From Aspidiotus rigidus (taxonomy: Eukaryota > Arthropoda > Insecta > Hemiptera > Diaspididae), in the NCBI GenBank assembly GCA_035079385.1, contig JAVHKY010000053.1, positions 4,340,001-4,404,000 on the forward strand: a stretch of DNA of 64,000 nt, written 5' to 3'. The position numbers were made by a program, and so were the translations under genes. Of the stretch, positions 25,169 to 37,300 are shown one piece after another. Each line of letters opens with the position of its first letter. Positions within the stretch are counted from its first letter, which is position 1. The notes below the pieces were generated by a model. The model did not search any database and was not told the origin of the DNA. It saw nothing but the letters and a program-made list of their open reading frames with translations.

Positions 25169-25352
25169 CAAGTTTTTGTAGCTGATGTGTATTCACCGAG
25201 TCCTGTAGAAGCCGGGCAAGCCACAAGCCGACGATCTACCGAAGCCTGTCACACAACTACAAGAGATCTTTTCCTTTAAGCTGTTGCTGTGTTATTTGAC
25301 CGACTTCTACAGAACTCGGTTCACATACCGGCGACAAAACTTACATACGAGC
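25169..25352. repeat. imperfect long inverted repeat (hairpin)
   Basis: The left arm, about 25169-25219, contains 'accgagtcctgtagaag'. The right arm, about 25296-25352, contains 'cttctacagaactcggt'. Reverse-complementing one arm matches the other over roughly 50 bp with a number of mismatches. The loop is about 75 bp. It could be a MITE with long arms or a structured RNA; I saw no target duplication. Confidence 0.7.
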
Positions 25353-28300
25353 GAGCGCTGCAAAATCAGCTGTGCGGGTACAAGAGGGAAAAATGAAAGT
25401 GTATGCACTTTTAATGGACAAACCTCTAGACTTTAGTACGGAAAAAAAGGATCAGTAATAAGTTTTTTTGGTCTGAATTGATTGAAGTCAATTGTTTAGA
25501 ACTATTCAAAGGAAGTTCAGGATATTGCAGCCAAAAATTTTAGTTTCGCCTCTCAGCTTAAGCTTACAACCTTGATAAATTTGGTTTTTGGAAAAATTCA
25601 GCTGATTTTCGGCTAATCAATGTTGTGAAGAAGTCCGGATGAAACGATCAGGAGAATTGGGACTCTGTTACTTTTGTGGAAGATACCAATTCTCCAGTTT
25701 GTGTTTATTTCTATTAGAAGACTGCACTACAAGCCTCAAATGAACCGGAACCAATCTTTCTCATCTTTGTTACTTTGTTTGAGTTTCAACGTGGTTTAGA
25801 AAGCTATAGAAAAGCTGAAGAAATTTGACTTATTTTGGCTTTAGGCATAGGAAGGTTGAAATAAAGTTGCCTTTCGGCCTCGCTCTTATCAGTAGGAATT
25901 CGGCTTTTAGCTTTTGGTTTCCAGCTAGCTGCAATACTCTGGTAAACTTTCTTTTTATATAAAGTTCTAATTGATTAAAATGAAATTGAATTCTAAATTG
26001 TACCTGATTACCTTTTTATTATGTAGGCCTGCCAATACGTGAAACTCTAAATTTTATCGCCTATATATCTGCAGATATGTCGATTTCGTATACTAATTGG
26101 GAGCAATTTTTGATCGCGATTATTTCAGTCACTATCAACGCTAGGAGAAAAATGAATGAAGCAATCTTTATAGGAAATTTTATGATCTTTCATTTTTATC
26201 AGGAGTATTTTTGTTTAAAAATCAATATTTGCCTAAATAAAAGCGAAAAACAGCTCAGGGGAACAGTTCCTCTAATATAGTGAGAAACGTTTACATCAGA
26301 GGAGTGCAGTGGGGGATTCAAACAGGCTCATTAGGACGAAGTAACTAACAATCATCGTTGTTCGGATCATTTTTAACAAACACCATTAATTGATCCGATA
26401 TTCCTGAAATAACGTAGAAACGTAGAAATGATGGTGACCACCGGGATCGTTGTATTTTTGTTTCATGAAACGCTGAAACTCTCAAAATGTTCCACAAGCA
26501 GATGGAAATTTCGGAAAATCATATTACGTATTACTCTAATGCTTTTTTTCGCGTTTTCTAGGGGAAAAAGTTAAACCCAATTGACCACGATAAAAATCAA
26601 TTTGTCTTCATATTTGGGTCATTCAAGACGAACAGGAGGGAATTTGGAGATGAGCTATCATTTTGAACAACTTTATTCATCCACGTGACGATTTATAAGC
26701 GCATAAAAGTCTGTCTCTAGGTACAAAAATTGTGCTGACTGTCTCATGAACTAGCACGCACTGTAGTGAGTATTTCTAACTTTACTCTCTCGCTCTATAA
26801 TACTAAATCTAGAGTAATTGATCACCTTCTTAGCGGTTCCTTCATTTGTAATCGTACACGTATTTCAAACTTCGACTTTTTTCAAGTATCGTTCAGAAAT
26901 TTGGGCACAACGACTGGAAATTTCCACCTCCTACCCTCTCAGGGCTAGATGACAATCGTTGGAGGAACGCGAAGAGTTACAATATGCCATCGTTATTTTC
27001 ACATTAAGTTTTCCTTCCTCCCCACTCTGGCTCATTCGTGCCAGTCTGTTATCATTCATCTCATCCGCATCGATGACCCTACGGATACATGCGATCGCGA
27101 ATTTTTCGCAAAATGATTGACGACTCGACAATCGACACATCACCTCGACGTGGAACTTTAACACACGTTTCTATTGAAGTCGAAATATGCGACAATCTAC
27201 GTTCAGTGTTAATAATATCGTATTCATCTCACGAGAACAGACATGAGACGTCTATCCTTCGACCATTAGATGTCATACAACGTAGAAGGTTACATCTATA
27301 CTGTATAGCGACTATATAAACTTCAATACAAAATGAAAGTGAAAGTCATGAAAATCGAAGTGGGACTTGATGGTTAACACGACCGGCGAACGATACACCT
27401 AAACAGTATACATAAACGCTCTTGTAAAATTTCAATTTTTTTTCCCCCACCAAAAAGCACTTATCGTCGAGTCGACAAATTTTATTTTTCAATCATGCGA
27501 AAATTTGGTTCGTTCGGCCGCAAAAAATGAAATTTCAAACGAACAATGTTTCTTATATACATTTCGAACTTATACATTTTACGCTAAAAATGGTACTTAA
27601 TCGCTACTCAACTTATAAGTAATTCGACGAAAGTATTGTTTTTACTAGGTCATGGATAGAGCAGAACGCCCCTCGAAAAAAAAAGGGAAAATCGAAAGTT
27701 AGTTCGTAAACAAAATGAAAATAAAATGTCGCTTCTTGCTGAAGCTGTATATATATAAGAGAATTTCCTCGTCGATTATATACAAGCGAAGAGCGTATTC
27801 GCGAGGGCGTACGCTCGGTATACAATATCTTTTTATTACTTACGACGACGACGTTGACGACAAACTAAAATTTTGTTACCCTGAGAAAACTAGGCCGAAT
27901 TTATCCCCATTGACGCGCTTTCATTTCCCCGTACTACCGCCTTCTCGCCAAGTACACACACGGAATGAATTTTCCGAGGATGTTAACCGCCAAAGAGCTT
28001 TAAATACGCGACAAAGGAGCATGGTGGAAAAAAATTTCTACCAATTTCGAGCGAGTGGCGAGTGATGGTAAATTTGATATTTTTCTGTAACACGGAAAAG
28101 ATTTACTGATATTTCCTCATTTTTTTTTTTTCTCTTCACGACACACACAGCTGCCTTTCTTCTTTCCTTCTTCTTCGACATGACGCTACCCGTATTATTT
28201 TCGACGTGCGCGAGAAGGCAAAACGATGCGAAAGAAAGGTGATAAGAAAAGCTATTAAGATATCTTGTTATTATATCGTCTTTTGCGAAATCTAGAACTC

Positions 28301-29090
28301 TTCATTAGACACAGGGTGGCGTATATATGAAGGAAACGTCGAATCAACAGCTATAAGCGAGCTTTCAAAATATATGTATAGTTCGGACAGAATATTCTAG
28401 ATCGCCTCATATTTAATACATAAGATTGATAATCATTTTTTGAGGAAGTTCTCTTTTGATCTTGACATAGCACTCTATCGATTCCAACGATTTTGCAACA
28501 AAAATATAGGCCTAGAGTAATATTAATTTTCCCATTGATGAAAATGAAGACGAAAAAAATTGGTGGTGAGAAGACGTCATTAGAAGATGTTTATAAGGAA
28601 TACTTGACAAATTTTCGTTTACTATCGTATAATGTGTTTCATCATCGATATACACGATCAATATAACTATCTTTGTTGATCATCATTCGATTTCTACATG
28701 CGACGTATCTATTTCTAAAATATCGTCTTTCTTTCCTGACAAACTTCGTCGCGCAATTTTTTTCCCCCGCCTAATCAATATTATACGATTACTAACATAG
28801 GCCTCTTTTTCTTCAATTTGATTTCTAATTTTGTAAATAAGAACGATCGAGAGAGAGAGATAAAAAGTACGATGATGCAATGAGACACACAACTCTTTTT
28901 CCTCAAAGAAAGATATGGTTGAATACTTAAGCAGTAAAATTCTTATTGCGTTGCCTACTAAAATGAAGAAACATGTCCGGCTCTTAAAACATCATTCATA
29001 CAACATACGTGAAAGAATGGTCAACCTCAACCCGATGGAAAAAGAAGGTTGTCTTTAATCGCAAAATCGGCAAAACAAAAAATCCCTTGC
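25353..29090. other. no gene recognised
   Basis: This is AT-rich sequence. The plus-strand frame 27715-28065 (116 codons) is basic and low in complexity and has no motif or splice neighbours. Nothing else stands out. Confidence 0.4.
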
Positions 29091-29350
29091 CAAATGACAG
29101 CAGGCGACCAACAATTTTAGCGGGGAATCCGCTATTTCTTTTGTTGGAGGGCATCTGAAGGAAATTTTCAAGTCCGCGAGCGCATCCGAGGTTCATGACG
29201 ACATCAAGTGAAGACAAAGGACTTGGAAAAATTTCGATTTCCGAGCTAAGTATTGTAGAAGGGGGGCTTGGGAAAATTTCGGCCTCCAAATATTGTAGCA
29301 GGATACTTGGAAAACATTCGACTTCCAAAAAAAGTTCGACCTCATAGAGG
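29091..29350. repeat. dispersed repeat family A copy
   Basis: It starts 'ttttagcggggaatccgc' and 'ttttgttggagggcatctgaa', as at 3180-3240. It goes on with 'atgacgacatcaa', 'ggacttggaaaaatttcgat' and 'gagctaagtattgtagaagg'. This sequence is diverged but in the same block order as the 3.2 kb copy. Confidence 0.65.
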
Positions 29351-29835
29351 AAAAATCTCGACTTCCAAAAAAAATTCTGCGCGTGCAAACGCAAGACCTA
29401 ATTTTAGCCCCGTTGCCATCCAAATTTTTTCCCTTATTCTTTTTCCGGTATTGCGCACCACCGGATGAATGGTCTGTCCAGAACTGAAAAATTTGCTCCG
29501 AATTATTGGAAAATCTCATTTAAAATCTCCACCAGAAAGATCTTCACGCCCCACTCCTTCGCTCCCTCTAGAATTTTCTAGATACGCCACTCCGCGGACC
29601 ATCCTCTCTTCTATTCTTTCTGTGTGTCGTCAACTCGTACAACTCTCGTACTTCGCTACCCAGAACTTCGATTTTTTTCTTCATTTTCAGTCAACCGCCG
29701 GAAAATTTTCCGAATTCCTAAAGTAGGTCAGAGTTCTCACCCCCTACGAAATTTTCCAAATCCCTGTCCTTTAGCCTGGGATTCCCTATTATCTGACCGG
29801 TGCGATTCTTTTTCTTTTGTCCTCTTTTCCTATTC

Positions 29836-29912
29836 TCGGATATCTATGATCGACCTTCGGGAATCTTCCCAGTTATCGGATACTTATGGTCGACCTTCGG
29901 GAATTTTTTCAA
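29836..29912. repeat. 40-bp direct duplication
   Basis: The phrase 'tcggatatctatgatcgacc' followed by 'ttcgggaatc' is repeated 40 bp downstream as 'tcggatacttatggtcgacc' followed by 'ttcgggaatt'. The two units differ at a few positions. Confidence 0.75.
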
Positions 29913-30277
29913 AGCCCCTAAAATAGGTCAGAATCCCCCTCGCCTAGCCCAAAAAATTTCCTAGCCCGGCGCAAGCGTTACCTGACGATGTATTCCCAAT
30001 AACGAGTTCTCCGCTAAAAAATTTTTTTAGAGGCCACAGGCAGCGAAGAACCCGCAAGCTTCGATTCCCCCTGAACAAAAGCTAGTCTAAAATTATGCGC
30101 GTTTTTAAAATTTCTAAGTACACACTGTAACAACCTCTATTTCATCATTCTTTTGTTTCCCACCCCAGAAACGCTCAGCCTACAAAAATATTCCAAGAGG
30201 GGATATATAGGAATTATATCTCTCGGCAAATTCAAATTTTATCATAATCTAGCTTAGAAAAATTCGTATCATTTAAC

Positions 30278-30406
30278 CAAGCGCGGATCCAGACGATCAC
30301 TTTGGGGGGGGGGGGGACATATTACATTTTCTTCAAAACTACAATTTTTTTTTTCTGGGGGGGGGGGACATGTCTCCTATGCCCCCCCCCCGTGGATCCG
30401 TGCCTG
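30278..30406. mobile_element. hAT-like MITE with G/C-run ends
   Basis: The left end reads CAAGCGCGGATCCA; the reverse complement of the right end reads CAGGCACGGATCCA. Runs of 12-13 G's follow inside, with a C run at the right. The arrangement resembles the hAT-type element at 3600-3755 (CAGYGGCGGAT ends). The 8-bp flanks (CATTTAAC and AAAATTAA) do not match well, so the target duplication is decayed or the ends are slightly misplaced. Confidence 0.6.
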
Positions 30407-31481
30407 AAAATTAACTTGAACAAATTATTTCAAACGACTCTAACCTAACTCAGGTTGATGACGTCATAAAAGTTGGACACGGACTTTCTCTAAAGATGTT
30501 CCCTTCCTACGCAACATAACCTAACCTAACTTAGGTTGACGACGTCATCAAAGTCGGACGCGGACGTTTTCTGAAAAAGGGCCAGTGGGTTCTCCGCTCA
30601 ACTCTGTGAATTCGCTCCACTACACATATTCATAAGAGAGGCTCATCAAGACTCGCTTCTCTGGCTCGACCATGTCAAGGACAGGATGAGAGTAACGTAG
30701 AACTGGTCGCCAACCACCCTTTGTACCACAAGATTGTTCCATCCTCCAATTACTGCATCTGCTTTATCGGATACACGTGCATTTAGAGGAAAGGCTAAGG
30801 TTTACAGTAATTCTCGCGTTCCAGTACTATTTTTATCTGCGAACAGACACGACCTCATCACTGTTTCTTACACTAATACACGACTCTAAGCCGTAAATCC
30901 AACTGAATCGAGACCAGACCATACGTGGAGTTGGACTCGATCAACAGTTATGTGAGATTCTTCAGAGGACAATTTTGGATGCCTTAAAGGGAGCGGGATA
31001 TGGGTTCGTATTATCACAAATTACCCGACACAGATGTACTGAGATTTAATTCTTGCCTTAGCCCTAAACCATACCTATGCCAACAATTCTGCAAGGTTTC
31101 CCCTGCTTCAGTATCTGAACTGTTTTTCTGAAAAATGTAAATATGACAAACTAGTAACGAACCCAAAATATGTACGTTTTAACGAGCAAAGACTGAGAAA
31201 ATTGAAAATAAAGATATTTTTGGCCCCGCCAACACGAGGTTAAAATCGCACACCTCTGAATTAGATGTCCACGTCTCAACTACTCAGCTACCGATGCTGC
31301 AAAAAATACCGTTGTATTTCGACTTGGAAAAGGCCGTAGAAGGTATCACAAACGCTTATTGATACCAAAGAGGATACCTGGTTTTGAGAGAATTGCATCC
31401 TAAAATTTCACATTAGGATCAAAAAGAGTCACGGCAGCCTCAGAGCTTTGTGGTATCTTTCCGTACACAACTACAGATGCA
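30407..31481. other. unidentified; possible decayed mobile element
   Basis: Two tandem-like pieces carrying TGACGTCA variants and 'aacctaacttaggttgacgacg' lie at 30445-30560. Beyond about 30900 several broken frames look protein-like but match nothing I know. Confidence 0.35.
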
Positions 31482-32421
31482 ATGATGCAATACTTCTCAA
31501 ATTTTCAAATTCAAAAAGAAAAGAAATTAGAATTGACTCCCTTCCCCAAATCTAATTGTATAACTTTTCTAGTGAATCCGAATGTAAACATTAGACCCCT
31601 CCTACTGTTTGTGAAACCAAATTATCGTGATGTATTCAAGTGTAAATACTATCATCGCCTCCTTGACACCAAAGAGAAAAAAAGTTTCCAAGTTTTCTAC
31701 CCTGAATCTAAGATTATAAAAATTACTGATGCCTCTCTTGATGATACAGCACCCTTCTCTTGCTGCCGCCTATGCAACCTCACATCGAGATCAAAATTTT
31801 CCGAAGTCGCTCAATCCATAAAATAATAAGAAATGTTAAAATTTAAAACTTGATTCCCTTATACTATCTAATATTGTTTACTAGGTCAAGAAGCTCAAAG
31901 ATGATCCGAGAAGAGCATGCCCATCCTACGACATTATCAAGCCGACTAGGTCACCTGATTCCTTGACCTACTAATATCGTTCTGAAATAACCCAAGTCCC
32001 AATACACCGTCAGCCGATGATTAAAAATTTCGGCCACGTAAATCCTCACCTCCTTTCACTCACTGAGGAGAATTTTCAAAGAAAATCTGTGCAAATTGTT
32101 GAAAACTCAAATTTTTACCTCAAATCCATTGTTCCCCCCCAAAAAGCTCTGAGGAATTTCGGCTAACGAAAAGGTCCCCACTCCTCGAGTTTTTACAAAA
32201 ATTAGTTTTCGACCAACTCTTCGCAATAACCTACCAGAATATTTATCGCGAAAGTTTCGATGCTTATCAAGTTTTTGTCAAGTTTTTCTTCACCAGAAAT
32301 TGGGTTATTACGGTTGTTCATTTTTTTTTCCACGTTTTTACAATGACTTTATTTATTTTGTATTTTCTGCGATTCTAATAAAACTTTCAAGAAACTGAAA
32401 AAAAAAAAAAAAAAAAAAAGG
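31482..32421 (+). mobile_element. retroposed sequence ending in AATAAA and poly(A)
   Basis: An AATAAA signal near 32377 is followed about 16 bp later by a run of roughly 22 A's at 32399-32420 on the plus strand. This is the footprint of a reverse-transcribed, polyadenylated transcript, either a LINE 3' end or a processed pseudogene. The frame 31482-31826 (114 codons, with a C-C-x2-C stretch near its end) may be part of it, but I do not recognise the protein. The 5' end and any target duplication were not located. Confidence 0.5.
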
Positions 32422-33694
32422 AAAAAAGCTGTAAGTGATACAACTAATGTCTCAATTTATTTTACAAATTCAGTCCTTTCGTAAACAGACGTAAGCCGTT
32501 TGAATTCTTGACGTCCCTAGAAGAATGTTACTTTACGCGATGAGAAATAAGAAAAGTTTTATCGAAATATCACGGTAACTAAGAGTTTTTTGGATTCCAT
32601 AAAATTCGAGAATTCGAGTTCTATTCTGCTCAGGAGCAACCATTTTTCTAGATGTTAGAAATAACAAAAGTAAAACTAAAAATAAAGACTTAGCACACAT
32701 ATTCACACTTCCCTCAAAAAATATTGAAATGACAAAGCAGGCAGACCCACTCTCCTTATCAGATACCGAGACAACGAAAATGAATTGTAGATATTATCAA
32801 TGGATCATTGTGAAATTTGTTTGATTTCAGCAAGTGTTTCTTTCCTTAGTCAAATACCATCGAAGACGTATCTCGGTAAAATGACGATAATCTGTGAGAA
32901 ATACAATCAACACCCGCTCCTTTTCCAGCAATATCGTCCGGGGGAAGGGAGGAAATTTTTCCCAAGTATTATTATTTTTTTATTCAAGCAAAAAAGTGAA
33001 CGAGAAAGACAACTTATCTACACCTCTAGCATTCTCAATTACAGACAGAACCGAGTCTATTCTCACTTTCGTCAGCCTCTGTTAATTTCCCATTAAATTC
33101 ATCAATAACAGCGCAGAAATTCAAGGTTATACGCGATGTTGTGACCCAAGTTATAAAAGTCTAAAAAAAGTAATCTTCGTACAGCGATCAAAAAAATTAA
33201 TTCGGGAAATTGTTTTCAAAATTTTTTCAAAATCAAAGGTGCACGTTGCTTCAGGTATCAGTAACTCGTATCGAAACCGGTAGGAATCTGGGCTAAACGC
33301 TTCATCAGAAATTTGATAGCGATAATATCGATTGTGATGAGAGGCTGCAACCAGAAGGGACGAATAGCGAGAATTCCGGAATTTCATTAGCTACCTCAAA
33401 TCAATCATACTCGAGCATTTTCGTCAACCAGGGAACGGTCTCGATAATAATGACTGAACTCGAAGCATTACGGTAACATCGAGAATTAATTTGCAACGCA
33501 AAGCGATTGTTTTCCATTCGTCGAACGCATTCAAAATCACCAGTCGTATGTTTACAATGAATATTAGAAATCGTCTAAACACTGTATTAGTAAACATGGT
33601 ATAGGCCTATGTTTCAGCAATACAACAACCTTTTACAGTCGCATTATCTCATATTAGGGCGTACATTACACTGACGGACAACTTTCGACCCATT
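32422..33694. other. no gene recognised
   Basis: This is AT-rich sequence with short frames on both strands and nothing recognisable. Confidence 0.4.
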
Positions 33695-34350
33695 TTCATG
33701 AGAGCAATCTCGGGGAAAAAAAACAAAGGTAGACAAACTCGAGTTTTGGAAATTTTGGCCCGAGAACGACAGGCGAGTGCCATTTCAAAGGCCTCCATCT
33801 TCAGGAAGCTGGGATGGTATCTTCATGAGAAGTTGAATGGACGACCTGGTATGATGGACCATAGCACACCTTCTTTGAATGAGCTAGGGAAATGAACGAC
33901 CCGTGTCTTAATATGTGACCTTGACGAGTGGATGAACTGAGACCATGGTCAGCTGAATTTTCACCTGACACAAGTATTCAGCAGTCATGGCTACTTCAAC
34001 AAGCAATAGGTTCAAGTTCCGATCACTACAGGGCATCTTACTTGAGTGCGAGAGGCGTACGCAAGGTAAGCTTAGTCGGTCACTGCAAGAGATTGTAATC
34101 AATGAAGCGTCTGACCCGAGTAGCCTCCGAGCAAAGAACCGGTGTCTGCATTTGCGAAGATGGATACGAAATGGAATACGAGTATGCAAATGCAGAGCCA
34201 CGCTATGTTCTACTCAACACCTGCGTACCATTCATATACAGATGACACTCAGCAAGAAAAAGATTAAATATAGGCACATGAAGACAGAAGAAGAGACACC
34301 GAGAGCAATTCAACTCCAAGTCGTGTGCCTGGGGACACTGCAACTTCGTC
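33695..34350 (+). mobile_element. degraded R1/Jockey-like LINE copy, C-terminal part and tail
   Basis: This is the third copy of the family. The stretch 33920-34015 reads DLDEWMN, a stop, then DHGQLNFHLTQVFSSHGYFN, the 'hLTQ-LSGHG-F' block before the CCHC finger. The tail from about 34150 repeats 'atgcagagccacgctatg', 'ctactcaacacctg-gtaccattca' and 'acatgaagacagaagaagag'. Upstream, 33698-33895 may hold part of the preceding region. In-frame stops show it is dead. Confidence 0.72.
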
Positions 34351-37300
34351 AAAGAAATTCTTCAAACACCGAAATTATACCTGAAGGAGCCGTCAAATGT
34401 CACTTCAAGCGCCTCCTTTTCCAGGAGGTTGGGTGGTGGTGAATTGTTGAAAAAGACGGAAGTGATTGGAAAACTGCGCTTTATTTAATTGGTCAAGGTT
34501 TAGATAGTCCTGTAGGGGACGAGTGATCTTTTGTATTTTCATCAAGCACAGACATGCACAAGTATAGAGAAAAGGAGAGAGAAGAATGGAAGGTAGGATC
34601 ACCATTCTCGATCAGAAAATCATCGAATAGTTTGGAGTGACATTTTACCTTGCTTCCTCCCTAGAATGATAAATTGGCTATTTGAATTCGTGTACCAGAA
34701 GATCAACATGAAACCCTTCGAGACTCCATCCAAAAATTAGATTTCTCAAATAAAATTTCCCACTCCTCGAGTTCCGATTTGTCGATCACCCCCCTTTCAC
34801 ACTCTTCGGGCTCCAAAAAAATATTTCGGATGCGGAAGTGAGAAGGTGTACCTAGGTTTGCGAGCGCAAAGAAAAATTATTTAAATGAGAAATCAAAGTA
34901 ATTAATCGTTCGCTTTCGAAGTTTTGGTAACGTATTTCAGATTTAACATAATTACACTCGGCTTATCGGGAAAATACAAAATCGTGCAACGTAAATTACG
35001 GTAACCATGCACGAGTAAACAAGCAGCAAAATAAGTAGACTAAAATTATTCTTTCCAGTCGGAATCACAATGTGTTCGACGACTTTCCGCGAGTTGCCAC
35101 CAATTAACGAACTGAGATGATGGGACTTTTCAAAATTTTTCAGAGGAAGAAAATAAGCGACGGACGAAATTTTTGTGCTAAGTAGGAGTGAACTTGAATT
35201 ATACTCGTCAGATCTTGCGACCTTGCCCCTCTGAAACTTCTATGGGTATTGAAGTAACACCTCCTGTAGTGATGATTCAAGTACTCGTACAATCACCCTA
35301 CTATGATCTTGGTCAACTGGAACATTAAGCTGATTTCCTATCCTTTGTAAGGTAAAAATCGCATGCACCACACGAACTTTTCAATTTCCAAGTAGTCACT
35401 TTACTTCTCCATCTCTTTCATATTTACGGTATTTTCCAAGTCCCTTTTTTTTAAGGACTTCTCGAGTTTAACCAAGGCAATTGAGATGAGCAGGAAACGT
35501 ATTTCACGGAGCATTTTTAATTTCGATTTCGATGATCGATCGTCAGGAGAAATTATTTTATGTGTTTATCGCTCAAAAGTCGGATATTTTCTCAATCTAA
35601 ATATTACAATAATTGTTCTTCCTTTTCTAAACCTTATTAAGCATCAGCAAAGTTTTCATAGTCTCACTATTCATGTATGGCTCAAAAGTTGACAATTTTT
35701 CAAGTCTCTCTTCTCATGATACTGATTTTAGGCCATAGCTGGACCGAAATTTTTCCTAGATTCTCAACTAGGTCGGAGCCTTCCCCTCTCAGTCACCTGA
35801 GTTCATGAGAGTAACATAGGAAGCTTCGATCATTCCACAAATGATTCAAAATAGGAAATCAAGACTTAATTTCTTTTATTCTACTGTTTTACTATCCATT
35901 TTCTTTTCGATCATTGCTTGACGTCTTTAGGCCCCGGGTAATTCAGTGCGAGAAATTTTTGAGAACTTCATCCATTGCGACTGGACTGTAAAATAAGCTT
36001 TACCGTTTCCTTTTAAATCTTCACAGTCGTTTGTTTTTCCACGCATCACCACAGAAGTGCTAGGTACTTCATCACTAGCTGGGGATTTGAAGAAAAACGC
36101 GAGACAGGGTACGTGTAAAGAAATCCTCATGTCACTTTCCTTGTATGGCATTCAGAGGCAGTCTTTTGATCATAAGGTATTCAGTCCCTTTTTAAAAAAG
36201 GGGAAAAAAAAGAAAGCATATTTTGTAACCAGCACTTGATGTAATTCGTCTCACTTTCGGATATTCCGGCTGCCCACACATAAAGATTTCATAACCTTTG
36301 CTCTTCAAACGTAACACACAAATCTCATCAACGAGAGTAGGAGGGCTTCCAATTCTTCCTATAGAGGAATTCGTAATTTTTCCACCTTTTGGTAAACTTT
36401 GTCGATACACGTGTGTACCACCTTGGTTGATGAGAACAAAAACAACTATCCTTTTAGAAAAAATTGTTGACAGATCACGTTCGCGTGAACCTCCTTATCA
36501 CGTTTTACATAAAAAGAGAAGCGATCACTCACCAAATATACGAAGATTTGTAAAATACGCGGGCTGATTTCACACTCCGAATCGCAGATTTCTCTTCAAA
36601 CACATCACTTTTGAAATTTTAATAATATTTATAATATCGGCCACAAAATTTATAAAAAATTAAAAAAAAAGAGAAAACCGTAGGTAGATCGAAAAATAGC
36701 CGATTAAAAATTTCACTCGCGGACACTACACAGAGAAAATATTTTAATATTAATATGAAATTTACGAAAAAAAAAACCATTCGAGAAAGAGAAGAACGAA
36801 AAAAATCAATCACACAATCACTGAAAACACGCGACAATTTTTATTCGAAGGTACACGAAAAAATTGAGAGACGGTTTTCGAAAAAGTTTCTTAACCCGGA
36901 GTTCGTTAAACTGCGTCAATTATGTAGATGTAAACAAAACACACACATACGTTTCGCTCGGTTTTAGAAGAGAGTAACACCGTACACGAATCACGAAAGA
37001 CGTAGTAAACTGAGCACGTTATCATTCGGAATACGGCAGAACGAGAGAAGACTGACGGCTTCGTAAATCGCGACGAAGATTCACGAACGCGAACGAACAA
37101 CTTTACATTGACAGAGTGAGAGAGAGAGAGCGCGAAGGAAAAAAATTTCAAATCATGACTAACCAACCGCGAATCAGCCAGAAACCCATATTTTTCTCTC
37201 TCTCTACTCGTTTTCCGTCACGCAGGGACTACAAATTTTTACGCGGAATTTTAGACTCGTCTCTCTTTAATTCGCAATCAAACGGCAGAAGGATGATAAA

